A DNA stretch of 64,000 nt. Origin: Lysinibacillus cavernae. GTDB taxonomy: Bacteria > Bacillota > Bacilli > Bacillales_A > Planococcaceae. The stretch covers positions 226,529 through 290,528 of the forward strand of contig NZ_WMEF01000004.1 of assembly GCF_009724685.1 (NCBI RefSeq), in the 5' to 3' direction. Positions 52,899 to 62,755 of this stretch are shown piece by piece. The position numbers were made by a program, and so were the translations under genes. Under the pieces are notes generated by a model. That model did no database searches, was not told the origin of the DNA, and saw only the letters and a list, made by a program, of their open reading frames with translations. How positions within the stretch are numbered: the stretch's first letter is position 1; each line of letters opens with the position of its first letter.

Positions 52899-53095
52899 AT
52901 GAATTTAGAAAATCATTGAAAAAAATTAAGAGAACAACATCGTTATACACAAGATGTTGTGGGTGAGTATTTGAATATTTCACGGCAAGCTATGTCTAAA
53001 TGGGAATGAGGAAAATGTTATCTTGATATAGATAATTTCATTAAGTTAAGCGAACTGTATCAGATTTCATGATTACAGGTAATAAGAAATTTCTA
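52899..53095 (+). pseudogene. Broken XRE-type HTH regulator gene
   Basis: From ATG 52899 the frame reads KKLREQHRYTQDVVGEYLNI SRQAMSKWE, then GKCYLDIDNFIKLSELYQIS: an XRE helix-turn-helix nearly complete. It is interrupted by three in-frame TGA codons (52917, inside WE-GK, and 53070), and the C-terminal half is missing. The 500-base gap 52737-53236 otherwise contains only AT-rich DNA and the speA terminator. Confidence 0.75.
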
Positions 53096-53194
53096 AAACA
53101 GCAATGATATAAAACAATGGGCGATTTTTTATTGAATTATCTGTGGTTATTATTTCTCATAGATATACTTACTTCTGTGTTTTGATAGATAATG

Positions 53195-53231
53195 AAAAAA
53201 GCTAGCTCTTCACAATGAAGAGCTAACTTTC
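53195..53231 (-). terminator. Terminator of speA
   Basis: AAGCTAGCTCTTC and GAAGAGCTAACTTT form a stem just after the speA stop; on the minus strand TTTTTT follows. Confidence 0.85.
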
Positions 53232-53236
53232 GATTT

Positions 53237-54706
53237 TTAGAAAATAGGTTTGCGTTCTTTTATGACACGAATAGTTTTTAATGTTGTATCCTCTGGTCCT
53301 TGTACTGGTAAACCAGCTTCAATATTCATTTGAATATAATGAATATTTTCTTGGGTAATTATTTCCCCGGGAATAAAAATTGGAATACCAGGAGGATATA
53401 CCATTATAAATTCCGCACAAATACAGTTGTCTGCTTCTGCCAGTGGAACCACTTCAGTATCTGCATAAAATGCATCACGAGGTGACATAGCAAGAGCTGG
53501 GATTTCTGGCACATTTACAACAGCTTCAGTAATAGCCGCTTCAGAATCAAATGCTTTTGACATACGGGTTAGTGCATTCACCAATAGATTAATTTCTTTT
53601 TTCGTATCTCCTAATGTCACTAAACATAAAATGTTATAAAGGTCAGACAATTCTACTTCAATATTGGCGTTATAACGTAACCATTCTTCTGCTCTGTGCC
53701 CAGAAATGCCTAAATCTTTCACACTAATAAGAAGTTTTAATGGGTCCATGTCATAAGTTGCAGATGAATGCAATTTTTCCTTACCTGCACATTTTAAATG
53801 CGGTATTTGATTGATGCGTTTACGTGCATCTTTTGCTAAACGAAGTGCATCGTCGATTAAATCATACCCATGAATAGCTAGCTGACGTCGAGCTGTATCA
53901 AGCGAAGCAAGTAATGGATACGAAGTTGATGTAGTTGTTAGCATGGAAAACACAGCTTGTACACGTTTTGCTGAAACAAGACCTTCACGTACATTTAGAA
54001 TGGAAGTTTGTGTCATGGAGCCACCAAGCTTGTGTACACTTGTAGCGGCCATATCAGCACCTGCCTCCATTGCTGAATACGGTAGGTCGTCATGGAATTT
54101 TATGTGTACACCGTGAGCTTCATCCACTACTACAGGAATATTGCGGCTATGAGCGATTTCGACAATACGTTTTAAATCAGCTGTAAAGCCAAAATATGTT
54201 GGATTAATAACAAGTACTGCTTTTGTATCTGGATAAGCATTCAACGCTTTTTCGACAGCTTCTGGAGATATGCCATGAGAGATCCCATATTCACTGTCGA
54301 CTTCAGGATGGATAAAAATCGGAATTGCACCAGCGAACACAATCGCCGACATAATAGATTTATGAACATTCCGCGGCACTAGAATTTTATCACCTGGACC
54401 GACGACGGTCAGAATCATCGTCATGATGGCGCCACTAGTACCTTGAACGGAAAAGAATGTATGATCAGCACCAAAGGCCTCAGCTGCAAGGTTTTGCGCT
54501 TCTTTAATAGCACCCTTTGGTGAATGTAAATCGTCTAGTGGAGCAATATTAATTAAATCTATTGATAAAACGTTGTCGCCGACGAATTCTCGGAAAGCAG
54601 GGTCCATCCCTTGCCCTTTCTTATGGCCTGGAATATGGAACTGTATGGGATGTCTGTTCCGATGTTTAAGTAATACGTCGAACAATGGAGTCTCTAGTTG
54701 TGACAA
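53237..54706 (-). CDS. speA: Biosynthetic arginine decarboxylase SpeA (Orn/Lys/Arg decarboxylase family)
   Basis: PLP-dependent decarboxylase of 489 aa, first step of polyamine synthesis in Bacilli (arginine to agmatine). PLP Lys is in TSVHKLGGSMTQ (about residue 225), with HIPGHKKGQGMDPAFREF near the N-terminus and the C-terminal GPEDTTLKTIRVIKE. It follows B. subtilis SpeA almost residue for residue. I use TTG 54706 (SQLETPLFDVL), which matches the B. subtilis N-terminus and has AGGTGG eight bases before; a GTG at 54718 is overlapped by that SD. Lysine decarboxylation cannot be excluded from sequence alone. No agmatinase gene is in the window. Confidence 0.93.
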   Translation of the reverse strand: MSQLETPLFDVLLKHRNRHPIQFHIPGHKKGQGMDPAFREFVGDNVLSIDLINIAPLDDLHSPKGAIKEAQNLAAEAFGADHTFFSVQGTSGAIMTMILTVVGPGDKILVPRNVHKSIMSAIVFAGAIPIFIHPEVDSEYGISHGISPEAVEKALNAYPDTKAVLVINPTYFGFTADLKRIVEIAHSRNIPVVVDEAHGVHIKFHDDLPYSAMEAGADMAATSVHKLGGSMTQTSILNVREGLVSAKRVQAVFSMLTTTSTSYPLLASLDTARRQLAIHGYDLIDDALRLAKDARKRINQIPHLKCAGKEKLHSSATYDMDPLKLLISVKDLGISGHRAEEWLRYNANIEVELSDLYNILCLVTLGDTKKEINLLVNALTRMSKAFDSEAAITEAVVNVPEIPALAMSPRDAFYADTEVVPLAEADNCICAEFIMVYPPGIPIFIPGEIITQENIHYIQMNIEAGLPVQGPEDTTLKTIRVIKERKPIF

Positions 54707-54849
54707 CGCAGGTACCACCTCACTTTTTAATATCTAAGAAAACAAATGAATTATAGCACCTAACGACACGAAAAAATAGACTTTTCATAAAAATAAAAGG
54801 ATTTTTTCGGGATATCGAGAAATTAGTATTGAACGAAAGGGGTGGTATT

Positions 54850-55809
54850 ATGAATTGGAATACACGTGTGACGGAGCTTTTACAGGTTAAATACCCGATT
54901 ATTCAAGGGGGATTAGCCTATCTAGCATACGCTGATTTAGCAGCAGCTGTGTCGAATGCTGGAGGTCTAGGGCAAATCACGGCCATGAGTTTACAAAATC
55001 CTGATTTATTACGAGCGGAGATCCATAAAGTACGAACATTAACAGATAAACCGTTTGGCGTAAATTTCGCTATTGGTATGCATGGCACAGGCTATGAGGA
55101 GATGGTGCGTGTTGCTGTCGAGGAAGAAGTACCCGTAGTGACAATGACTGGAGGAAATCCAGCGCCGATATTTGAGTTGTTAGCAGGAACGGATATAAAA
55201 AAATTGGTACTTGTAGCTGCTCGAAGACAAGCTCAAAAAGCTGAACAGCTTGGAGCGGATGCTGTGATGGTAGTTGGTCAAGAGGGTGGAGGTCATCTGG
55301 GACGTGATGATGTTGGCACAATGGTGCTAGTTCCTCAAGTGGTCGATAGTGTGAAAATACCAGTCATAGCTTCTGGAGGCATTGGCGATGGTCGAGGCTG
55401 GATGGCGGCACACATGCTGGGTGCTGAAGGCATTGAAATGGGTACTCGTTTTATTGCAACAAAGGAGTGTGTCGATGCATCGAAGGCTTATAAGGAAGCG
55501 TTAATCGCAAGCACAGAGGCTGATACGACGATCATTAAGCGTTCTATTGGTGCTCCAGCAAGAGCTTTACGCAATGAATTTACGGCAAAAATTTTAGAAA
55601 TTGAGGAAAAAACGCCATCTTATGATGCTTTAAAAGACTATATAAGTGGTTCAGCCAATAAGCGTTTTATTTACGATGGCGATAAGGATCAAGGCTTTGG
55701 TTGGGCTGGGCAAGTGACGGGAATGATTCATGATATCCCAACAGTTGAAGAATTAATTAATCGAATGGTTGCAGAAGCTGAAAGTATCCGGTTAAAATGG
55801 GGGCAATAA
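54850..55809 (+). CDS. Nitronate monooxygenase (2-nitropropane dioxygenase family)
   Basis: FMN-dependent TIM-barrel enzyme of 319 aa. Motifs: YPIIQGGLAYLA (16-27), GQEGGGHLGRDD (about 140-151) with the catalytic His, and the phosphate-binding ASGGIGDGRGWMAAHMLGAEGIEMGTRF in pieces near 177-204. The family includes nitronate monooxygenases and FabK-type enoyl reductases; FabK-specific partners are absent, so the former is favoured. ATG 54850 has AAAGGGGTGG four bases before; a start at 54829 has none. Confidence 0.9.
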   Translation: MNWNTRVTELLQVKYPIIQGGLAYLAYADLAAAVSNAGGLGQITAMSLQNPDLLRAEIHKVRTLTDKPFGVNFAIGMHGTGYEEMVRVAVEEEVPVVTMTGGNPAPIFELLAGTDIKKLVLVAARRQAQKAEQLGADAVMVVGQEGGGHLGRDDVGTMVLVPQVVDSVKIPVIASGGIGDGRGWMAAHMLGAEGIEMGTRFIATKECVDASKAYKEALIASTEADTTIIKRSIGAPARALRNEFTAKILEIEEKTPSYDALKDYISGSANKRFIYDGDKDQGFGWAGQVTGMIHDIPTVEELINRMVAEAESIRLKWGQ

Positions 55810-55829
55810 CGTAAAGGTGGTTTTGTCGA

Positions 55830-56117
55830 ATGGAATATTCTTATCCGTTTTCAACTGATTGGTCCACAGAGGAGATAGTGGATGTTATTCAATTCTTCGA
55901 AGGGATTGAGAAAGCTTATGAAAAGGGCATCAAGCGTGAAGTCATGCTAGCTAAATATCGTCGCTTTAAAGAGATTGTTCCTTCACAGGCTGAAGAAAAA
56001 TCAATATTTCGCGAATTTGAAGAGGCAAGTGGCTATATTAGCTATCCTGTCGTGAAACAAACAAAAGAAGCGGAAGATGGTGCAATCATAAAAGTTGTGC
56101 CTAAAAATGGTCGATAA
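55830..56117 (+). CDS. yktA: UPF0223 family protein (YktA)
   Basis: A 95-aa soluble protein of the conserved UPF0223 family: it opens [21 protein letters not shown] and has [31 protein letters not shown]. Function is unknown in all species. In B. subtilis it lies in the same neighbourhood as speA, yktB and yktC. It follows the nitronate monooxygenase gene by 20 bases and likely shares its transcript. Confidence 0.92.
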   Translation: MEYSYPFSTDWSTEEIVDVIQFFEGIEKAYEKGIKREVMLAKYRRFKEIVPSQAEEKSIFREFEEASGYISYPVVKQTKEAEDGAIIKVVPKNGR

Positions 56118-56155
56118 AAAAGTGGATGTGAGAACAACTCACATCCACTTTTTAA
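56115..56155. terminator. Bidirectional terminator after yktA
   Basis: AAAAAGTGGATGTGA pairs with TCACATCCACTTTTT around a seven-base loop. Confidence 0.9.
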
Positions 56156-56240
56156 TTTTTTGTGTTAAAAACCGACATTTTGCATAAACTACATCAATAA
56201 AACGCTTAATTAGGTACCTTTTTACACATTTTAAGTAAGG

Positions 56241-56867
56241 TTATTTTCCAACAATGACGTTGTAAAGAGGAAGTAAGCTATTAAATGTTTCTTCTGTTAA
56301 TTGGTTTAATTCGCTGGCTGTTAGCTTTGTCGCTTGCTCTTTTGGAATATGACGGCCAATTAAAAACTCACCTTTTTTGACATCTCGTAGGCGTATAAGC
56401 AGTGCTTCAAGCTTGTCTTCTTTTGCCTCTTCGAGAGAAATGGCTTCAGGGGACATATGGTCTCCTGACACAATAAAATCATTAGGAAGCTGATCCAGTA
56501 AAGATTTATGAGCTAGTAAACGTTCAGCCATCACATTTTTTTGTGGTGCTTCATAAATAATAGCTAAGACGATGAATAAATGTGTGTGCCATAGACCAAT
56601 CTGAAAGTGAGGCAATGATTTATAACCTCTTTTATAAGGAGCGAAGGCAACCCAACTGTCTTTAGGCGGGTTGACAGTTCTTCGAGCATGTTTGGCAACG
56701 TGTGGAAAGAATTCTTCCCCTAATTGGCTAGAGAAATATATCGAAAAACCTTCTCCAAGCTGATGAAACTTTGGACGTACATTTACATTTAAAGCATCCA
56801 TTCTTTGGTCCAAACCGTCTATTTTAAAAACATTAAAGTCTTTGTTTGTCCACTTTATTTTTTGCAA
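56241..56867 (-). CDS. yktB: UPF0637/DUF1054 family protein (YktB)
   Basis: A 208-aa conserved protein of unknown function found in Firmicutes. Typical segments: FKIDGLDQRMDALNVNVRPKF, AKHARRTVNPPKDSWVAFA, FQIGLWHTHLFIVLAIIYE. No membrane span or catalytic motif is identified. Convergent with yktA. The weak SD (AGGAG) of the minus strand lies just upstream of ATG 56867. Confidence 0.9.
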   Translation of the reverse strand: MQKIKWTNKDFNVFKIDGLDQRMDALNVNVRPKFHQLGEGFSIYFSSQLGEEFFPHVAKHARRTVNPPKDSWVAFAPYKRGYKSLPHFQIGLWHTHLFIVLAIIYEAPQKNVMAERLLAHKSLLDQLPNDFIVSGDHMSPEAISLEEAKEDKLEALLIRLRDVKKGEFLIGRHIPKEQATKLTASELNQLTEETFNSLLPLYNVIVGK

Positions 56868-56994
56868 TTTTATTTTACTCCTTTCGTTTTATAAGGTTTA
56901 TTTTACGCTAAATTTGGGGAAAAATCTTATAACAAGAACTTTAGCGATTTACAAAAGTTTTTGTGAAAAAAAATTAAAAAAGGAAGTGTTTTTT

Positions 56995-57192
56995 ATGAAA
57001 CCAATCATAAAAATTATACGTAAAGTTGACATTGAAAAGCAATATGAACACATTTTACAATTAGAATTAGATTATGAATTAGCCTCGCTCTTTGCTGCGA
57101 TGAATGAAAAAAATGATGTTGAGATTGAAAAAAGTAAAAAACGTCTGTCAGAAATTCAGATGGAACTTGAAAGTTTTCACGCCTATGCGTAA
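56995..57192 (+). CDS. Small conserved-type helical protein, 65 aa
   Basis: Start ATG 56995 has AAAAAGGAAG eight bases before it; the frame open upstream to 56842 lacks an SD and overlaps the yktB start region. The product KPIIKIIRKVDIEKQYEHIL ... LQLELDYELASLFAAMNEKN ... KSKKRLSEIQMELE is a helical, charged small protein. Its location between yktB and yktC suggests it is the counterpart of B. subtilis ykzI, but I am not certain. Own terminator. Confidence 0.75.
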   Translation: MKPIIKIIRKVDIEKQYEHILQLELDYELASLFAAMNEKNDVEIEKSKKRLSEIQMELESFHAYA

Positions 57193-57213
57193 TCAAAATC
57201 TTATACCTATTTA

Positions 57214-57254
57214 AAAAATCACTTGCTGAATATTTCGACAGCAGGTGATTTTTA
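57214..57254 (+). terminator. Terminator of the 56995 gene
   Basis: AAAATCACTTGCTG pairs with CAGCAGGTGATTTT (one T-G wobble), ending in TTTTT. Confidence 0.85.
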
Positions 57255-57414
57255 TTGTGACAAAGGGTAAAATAGAGTGTATATCATAATGAAATATCAG
57301 TCCTATGTTTTGTAAAGCAAAAATTAGTGTTAAGTAGTGGGAAAAGGTATGATTAGCATACGAAGAGCGAGAGAAAGAATGAGCCTTTTCTTATATTCGA
57401 AGGGTGGGTTTTTA

Positions 57415-58209
57415 GTGGATTTACAAAAAATTGATGAATTTGCGAAAAGTATCATTTTTGAAGCTGGGAGACGTATTCGAGAGGCTTTTTCGTATAATTT
57501 GGTGGTTGAAACAAAATCAGGTGCAAATGACCTTGTGACAAATATTGACCGAGAGACCGAATTATTCTTTATCGAGCAAATTAAAGCTTTTGATCCAACC
57601 CACAAAATCTTAGGGGAAGAAGGAATGGGCGAAAAGGTTGAATCGTTAGATGGTGTCGTCTGGATTATTGATCCAATTGATGGCACGATGAATTTCGTCA
57701 AGCAGCATCGTCATTTTATGATTTCTATTGGTATTTTTGTGCATGGCGTAGGAAAATTAGGTTACATATTTGATGTTATGCGTGAGGATCTATTTAATGC
57801 CATCGCAGGACAAGGGGCATGGTATAATGAGTCACCATTGCGAAAACTACAAGCTGTTACAATGGAAGAGTCCGTCATTGGTATCAATGCACATTGGGTA
57901 GCACCCAATCGACATATTCACCATGAAAAAGTAATAGAAATGGTACGTAAAGTGCGTGGTACACGGTCTTACGGATCAGCAGCCATGGAAATAGCCTTTG
58001 TTGTTAGTGGTAAATTGGATGCTTATGTTTCCATGCGTCTAGCACCATGGGATATTGCAGGAGGGACCATCATTGCACAGGAAGTTGGGGCAATTGCAAC
58101 AAATTTACATGGAGAAGGCTTTGATTTCCTACATCAAGATACTTTTATCATAGCCAATCCCTCTATTCATAAAGAATTATTAGAAAAATATATTGTGCCT
58201 TATGAATAA
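57415..58209 (+). CDS. yktC: Inositol monophosphatase family protein (YktC/SuhB)
   Basis: A 264-aa magnesium-dependent phosphatase. Metal-binding motifs: GEEGMG (Glu ~70), WIIDPIDGTMNFV (about 86-98) and WDIAGGTIIAQEVG (about 211-224). B. subtilis YktC dephosphorylates myo-inositol phosphate and NADP in vitro. GTG 57415 has AAGGGTGGG about seven bases before it; the frame open upstream to 57337 would add residues not in the family. Confidence 0.93.
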   Translation: MDLQKIDEFAKSIIFEAGRRIREAFSYNLVVETKSGANDLVTNIDRETELFFIEQIKAFDPTHKILGEEGMGEKVESLDGVVWIIDPIDGTMNFVKQHRHFMISIGIFVHGVGKLGYIFDVMREDLFNAIAGQGAWYNESPLRKLQAVTMEESVIGINAHWVAPNRHIHHEKVIEMVRKVRGTRSYGSAAMEIAFVVSGKLDAYVSMRLAPWDIAGGTIIAQEVGAIATNLHGEGFDFLHQDTFIIANPSIHKELLEKYIVPYE

Positions 58210-58248
58210 AAAGGAGCTGTCTATTTTTTTAGACAGCCCCTTTTTTTT
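58208..58248. terminator. Bidirectional terminator between yktC and ylaF
   Basis: AAAGGAGCTGTCTA pairs with TAGACAGCCCCTTT, with A and T runs on both sides. Confidence 0.9.
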
Positions 58249-58249
58249 A

Positions 58250-58435
58250 TTAAAGTAATCCTTGCGCACGTAGTTTACGCTTCATTTTAAAGGCTGTCAT
58301 GAAAATGACACAAGTAGCCACAATGCCTGCTATTGCACCAAATACACTACTAGCTGCCACAGAATAGCCGATAGAGCACATTGCTAATACAGCTGCTAAT
58401 GCATAGATGGCCATTACGATTTTTGCACGATTCAT
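58250..58435 (-). CDS. ylaF: DUF5325 small membrane protein (YlaF)
   Basis: A 61-aa protein with two spans (IVMAIYALAAVLAMCSIGYSVAAS and VFGAIAGIVATCVIFMTAF) and a basic C-terminus KMKRKLRAQGLL. It matches the small YlaF/DUF5325 family and sits divergent to typA as in B. subtilis. Start supported by AGGAGG. Function unknown. Confidence 0.85.
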   Translation of the reverse strand: MNRAKIVMAIYALAAVLAMCSIGYSVAASSVFGAIAGIVATCVIFMTAFKMKRKLRAQGLL

Positions 58436-58522
58436 AGCCGAGCCTCCTATATAAAAATTTGTGATTTAAATATATTTTTTAGAATGATGGAAATTCTAAT
58501 AAGGACATTTCTATCCTTCTTG

Positions 58523-58531
58523 TGCTATAAT
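58523..58531 (+). promoter_or_regulatory. Extended -10 promoter of typA
   Basis: TGCTATAAT (58523-58531) is a perfect extended -10 element 42 bases before typA; AGGACA about 18 bases upstream is a weak -35. Confidence 0.65.
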
Positions 58532-58572
58532 ATCACAGTTAAACATTCGAAAAAAGAATATGGAGTGGAATA

Positions 58573-60417
58573 ATGACAAACTTACGTCAAGATCTTCGCA
58601 ATATCGCAATTATCGCCCACGTTGACCATGGTAAAACTACTTTAGTCGACCAATTACTAAAACAATCAGGTACATTCCGTTCAAACGAACGTGTTGAAGA
58701 ACGTGCAATGGACTCTAATGATATTGAACGCGAACGTGGTATTACGATTTTAGCTAAAAATACAGCAGTAAACTATGAAGGAACTCGTATCAACATCCTT
58801 GATACGCCTGGACACGCTGACTTCGGTGGTGAGGTAGAACGTATTTTAAAAATGGTAGACGGCGTTTTACTAGTTGTCGATGCGTATGAGGGTTGTATGC
58901 CTCAAACACGTTTCGTACTGAAAAAAGCATTGGAACAACGCTTAACACCGATCGTTGTTGTTAATAAAGTAGACAAAGATTCAGCTCGCCCACTAGAAGT
59001 AGTAGACGAAGTGCTTGAATTATTCATCGAGCTAGGTGCAGATGACGATCAATTAGACTTCCCTGTTGTCTATGCATCAGGTGTAAATGGTACAGCTTCT
59101 TTGGACGCAGATCCATCTAAACAAGAAGAAAATATGAAATGTCTATTCGAAAAAGTTATTGAGGCTATTCCAGCACCAATTGATAACTCAGAAGATCCAT
59201 TACAATTCCAAGTAGCTCTACTTGACTATAATGACTTCGTTGGACGTATCGGAATTGGTCGCGTTTTCCGTGGAACAATTTCTGTAGGTCAACAAGTTGC
59301 ACTGATGAAATTAGACGGTACAGTGAAAAACTTCCGTGTAACGAAAATCTTTGGTTTCTTCGGTTTAAAACGTGAAGAAGTTGAGACAGCTAAAGCTGGT
59401 GACTTAATCGCCGTTTCAGGTATGGAAGATATCAACGTAGGGGAAACAGTTTGCCCTGTTGAGCACCAAGAAGCGCTTACACCTTTACGTATCGATGAGC
59501 CAACTTTACAAATGACTTTCTTAGTAAACAATTCTCCATTCGCTGGTCGTGAAGGGAAATGGGTTACTTCTCGTAAAGTAGAAGAGCGTTTACGTGCTCA
59601 ATTACAAACAGACGTGTCTTTACGTGTTGAAGATACTGATTCTCCAGATGCTTGGACAGTTTCTGGTCGTGGTGAGCTTCACCTATCAATCCTTATTGAA
59701 AATATGCGTCGTGAAGGTTTCGAATTACAAGTGTCTAAACCACAAGTAATTGTACGTGAAATCGACGGCGTAAAATGTGAACCATTCGAACGCGTTCAAA
59801 TCGATGTACCTGAAGAAAATGTTGGTTCAATTATTGAATCGATTGGTACACGTAAAGGTGAAATGCTTGATATGGTGAACAACGGCAGTGGTCAAGTTCG
59901 TTTAACGTTCTTAGTACCAGCTCGTGGTTTAATTGGTTATACGACTGAATTCATGTCGATGACAAAAGGTTTCGGTATTATCAACCATACATTTGATTGC
60001 TACCAACCATTACTACCAGGTAAAATTGGTGGACGTCACCAAGGTGTACTAGTTTCAATGGAAACTGGTAAATCAACAACTTATGGTATGATGCAAATTG
60101 AAGATCGTGGTACACTGTTCTTAGAGCCAGGAACAGATATTTACGAGGGTATGATCGTTGGGGAAAATACTCGTGACGCTGATATCACTGTAAACATCAC
60201 AAAAATGAAACAAAAAACAAACATCCGTTCAGCAAATAAAGATCAAACGAATGTTATTAAAAAACCACGTATTTTATCTTTAGAAGAGGCTCTTGAATAC
60301 CTAGGTGATGATGAGTACTTAGAAATCACACCAGAATCTATTCGTCTTCGTAAAAAAATTCTAGATAAAAACGAACGTGAGAAAGCAGCGAAAAAATTAC
60401 GTAACGCAGAACTATAA
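58573..60417 (+). CDS. typA: Translational GTPase TypA/BipA
   Basis: Ribosome-binding GTPase of 614 aa involved in 50S assembly and stress adaptation. G1 AHVDHGKTT (15-23), G3 [11 protein letters not shown] (77-87), G4 NKVDK (131-135); EF-G-like domains II, III and V and the TypA-specific C-terminal domain follow ([19 protein letters not shown]). Length is standard. Strong codon bias shows high expression. Followed 30 bases later by ylaH. Confidence 0.97.
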   Translation: MTNLRQDLRNIAIIAHVDHGKTTLVDQLLKQSGTFRSNERVEERAMDSNDIERERGITILAKNTAVNYEGTRINILDTPGHADFGGEVERILKMVDGVLLVVDAYEGCMPQTRFVLKKALEQRLTPIVVVNKVDKDSARPLEVVDEVLELFIELGADDDQLDFPVVYASGVNGTASLDADPSKQEENMKCLFEKVIEAIPAPIDNSEDPLQFQVALLDYNDFVGRIGIGRVFRGTISVGQQVALMKLDGTVKNFRVTKIFGFFGLKREEVETAKAGDLIAVSGMEDINVGETVCPVEHQEALTPLRIDEPTLQMTFLVNNSPFAGREGKWVTSRKVEERLRAQLQTDVSLRVEDTDSPDAWTVSGRGELHLSILIENMRREGFELQVSKPQVIVREIDGVKCEPFERVQIDVPEENVGSIIESIGTRKGEMLDMVNNGSGQVRLTFLVPARGLIGYTTEFMSMTKGFGIINHTFDCYQPLLPGKIGGRHQGVLVSMETGKSTTYGMMQIEDRGTLFLEPGTDIYEGMIVGENTRDADITVNITKMKQKTNIRSANKDQTNVIKKPRILSLEEALEYLGDDEYLEITPESIRLRKKILDKNEREKAAKKLRNAEL

Positions 60418-60447
60418 TTTTCCGCTGACATGAAAGGAAGAGGAGTC

Positions 60448-60846
60448 TTGGATATTAAGTCCGCTTTATTGGGTGAACTACATGTTATTCAAGTTGCTGC
60501 ACAGACAAATACAGATGAAACAACAAGAGTTTATGGAAGAATGGCGGGTATCACTAGATTTTTGTATGAAAATTTACCTAGCTATGAAATGGCAGGCTAT
60601 GTTGTATTTCTTCTTGTATTTGCACTTTCTGCCATTGTATATAAATTAGGCTTTGCCAAGAAGCTTAAACTATCTCAAAATATTATTATTTATGCGTTCC
60701 TGTTTTTAGGTTGCATCATGCTTACATTTTTTGCCCTATTCTTGCCTATGATTGAAGGTCTTATCGTAGCGGCCTTGATTTTAATTGTCTATAAAACAAG
60801 ATTATGGCGTGAAAAAAGAGAAGAGCAGCAAGCTACCAATCAGTGA
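60448..60846 (+). CDS. ylaH: YlaH-like membrane protein
   Basis: A three-span membrane protein of 100-132 aa with the YlaH signature VYKLGFAKKLKLSQNIIIYAFLFLGC, ending in a basic tail (TRLWREKREEQQ). The start is uncertain: TTG 60448 has AAGGAAG eight bases before it; an ATG at 60430 and another at 60541 (which gives the ~100-aa length of B. subtilis YlaH) are alternatives. Follows typA as in B. subtilis ylaG-ylaH. Function unknown. Confidence 0.85.
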   Translation: MDIKSALLGELHVIQVAAQTNTDETTRVYGRMAGITRFLYENLPSYEMAGYVVFLLVFALSAIVYKLGFAKKLKLSQNIIIYAFLFLGCIMLTFFALFLPMIEGLIVAALILIVYKTRLWREKREEQQATNQ

Positions 60847-60864
60847 CAATCATTTATAACTTTG

Positions 60865-60907
60865 AAAAACAGCCTTAGCGATCATGGTGCTAAGGCTGTT
60901 TTCTTTT
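60865..60907 (+). terminator. Terminator of typA-ylaH
   Basis: AAAACAGCCTTAGC pairs with GCTAAGGCTGTTTT around a nine-base loop, with TTTTG after. Confidence 0.9.
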
Positions 60908-60993
60908 GTTTAAATTGATAGGCACCGAAATCTTCTTATGTGAATATGTTAATGTCGATAGGCATATTTTCATCACATCAAGGGGGAAAGGGA

Positions 60994-61986
60994 ATGCGTT
61001 GGCTTACAAAAGGTTTATTATTAAGTGTCATTGCTTTGTTACTCCTTTCTTTGACGGCATGTAATAAAGCAGAGCTAGAAAAAGTCAAAGTGGGAGAAGT
61101 AACTCGTTCAATTTTCTATGCGCCTCAATATGTAGCGCTTGAGAAAGGATTCTTCAAAGATGAGGGTCTTTCTGTTGAGCTACAAACGATTGCAGGTGGC
61201 GATAAAACAATGACGGCGTTACTATCAGATGGGATTGATGTTGCGTTAGTTGGATCGGAAACGTCTATTTATGTGACTTTACAAGGGGCTAATGATCCCA
61301 TTCAAAATTTTGCTCAGTTAACACAAACTGATGGTACCTTTTTAGTGGCAAGGGAGAAGATGGATAGTTTTTCATGGGATCAATTGAAAGGTTCAACGTT
61401 TTTGGGGCAACGTAAAGGTGGTATGCCTCAAATGGCAGGAGAATTCGTTCTGAAAAAACATGGCATTGACCCTATAAAAGATTTAACGCTCATTCAAAAT
61501 ATTGATTTTGCTAATATTGCTACAGCTTTTGCGTCAGGTACTGGAGACTATGTACAATTATTTGAACCAACTGCGAGCGTCTTTGAGAAAGAAGGGAAGG
61601 GTTATATTGTAGCTTCGTTTGGTACCGAGTCTGGAAATCTCCCTTACACGTCCTTTATGGCAAAAAGTAGTTATCTGAAGGATGACGCTAAAACCGTTCA
61701 AGCTTTTACAAATGCATTACAACGAGCACAGGAATTTGTACAAAACGAGAGTGCTGCAGAAGTGGCGAAAATTATCCAGCCATATTTTGAAAATGTAGAT
61801 ATTGCGATAATTGAAACAGTAATTGAGCGTTATAAAGCACAAGGCTCTTATGCTACTGACCCGATTCTCGATGAAGGAGAGTGGGATAATTTGCAAACAA
61901 TTATGGAGGAAGCAGGTGAACTTCCTCAACGAGTGGAGTATGAAAAACTTGTGAATACTAGCTTTGCCAAAAAGGCTGCCGAGTAA
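60994..61986 (+). CDS. NMT1/SsuA-type ABC transporter binding lipoprotein
   Basis: A 330-aa lipoprotein: lipobox LSLTACNK with Cys near residue 23. Mature part VKVGEVTRSIFYAPQYVALEKGFFKDEGLSVELQTI is typical of NMT1/THI5-like or SsuA-like receptors (thiamine precursors, sulfonates, taurine, nitrate). No TPP riboswitch or cysteine-type leader was seen, so the substrate is open. ATG 60994 has AAGGGGGAAAGGG before it; the in-frame ATG at 60940 lacks an SD. First gene of an uptake operon. Confidence 0.9.
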   Translation: MRWLTKGLLLSVIALLLLSLTACNKAELEKVKVGEVTRSIFYAPQYVALEKGFFKDEGLSVELQTIAGGDKTMTALLSDGIDVALVGSETSIYVTLQGANDPIQNFAQLTQTDGTFLVAREKMDSFSWDQLKGSTFLGQRKGGMPQMAGEFVLKKHGIDPIKDLTLIQNIDFANIATAFASGTGDYVQLFEPTASVFEKEGKGYIVASFGTESGNLPYTSFMAKSSYLKDDAKTVQAFTNALQRAQEFVQNESAAEVAKIIQPYFENVDIAIIETVIERYKAQGSYATDPILDEGEWDNLQTIMEEAGELPQRVEYEKLVNTSFAKKAAE

Positions 61987-61987
61987 C

Positions 61988-62755
61988 ATGGGATTTTTAC
62001 AGTTGGAGAATATTCACCATAGCTATTTTTCAAGCACTCAGGCAAAGGAAGTATTACGTGATATCAGTTTTGCGATTCATGAAGGTGAATTTGTCTCATT
62101 CATTGGACCGAGTGGCTGTGGGAAGACGACATTATTATCGATCATCGCAGGTTTGTTTTCTGCAACTGAAGGAAACGTCTATATAGATGGTGAAAAACTA
62201 TCAGCACAAAATCAATCTAACATTGGCTATATGCTTCAGCAAGACTATTTATTTCCTTGGAAGACCATCGAAGAAAATGTGACAATCGGCTTGAAAATTA
62301 TGGAACGAAGCAATAAAACACATAAAGTAACAGCCAATGCACTTTTGCAGGAAGTCGGCTTACCATATGTCGGGAAAAATTATCCACGAGAATTATCAGG
62401 GGGAATGAGGCAACGTGTGGCACTTGCTCGTACATTAGCTGTGAACCCAAAAATTTTACTATTAGATGAACCATTTTCGGCTCTTGATTATCAGTCGAAA
62501 TTAAAGCTTGAGGATTTAGTTGTAGAAACATTAAAAACTTATAAAAAGACTGCTATTCTTGTGACACATGATATCGGAGAGGCTATCGCAATGAGTAAGC
62601 GTGTATTTCTATTTTCAGCAAATCCGGGGACATTGCACAAAGTGTTTGAAATACCTAAAGAACTTCGTGAGCTATCACCATTTGATGTAAGACAGCATCC
62701 AGCTTATGCAGATGTTTTCCAAATGATTTGGAAGGAGCTGGAGAGCCTTGGATAA
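61988..62755 (+). CDS. ABC transporter ATPase (SsuB/ThiZ-like)
   Basis: ATPase of 255 aa. Walker [12 protein letters not shown], signature [16 protein letters not shown], Walker [14 protein letters not shown]-loop [12 protein letters not shown]: the last form is typical of the SsuB/TauB/ThiZ group. The ATG is one base after the binding-protein stop with a weak SD, so translation is probably coupled. The end overlaps the permease start by eight bases. Confidence 0.92.
   Translation: MGFLQLENIHHSYFSSTQAKEVLRDISFAIHEGEFVSFIGPSGCGKTTLLSIIAGLFSATEGNVYIDGEKLSAQNQSNIGYMLQQDYLFPWKTIEENVTIGLKIMERSNKTHKVTANALLQEVGLPYVGKNYPRELSGGMRQRVALARTLAVNPKILLLDEPFSALDYQSKLKLEDLVVETLKTYKKTAILVTHDIGEAIAMSKRVFLFSANPGTLHKVFEIPKELRELSPFDVRQHPAYADVFQMIWKELESLG

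Noticed and set aside
52899..53095. Recoding of UGA in the XRE gene
   Set aside because: The three TGA codons fall at positions where the family has unrelated residues, there is no read-through context, and the gene is also truncated.
57330..57701. Antisense open frame over yktC
   Set aside because: Lies fully opposite a clear coding gene and shows no start signals or family features.
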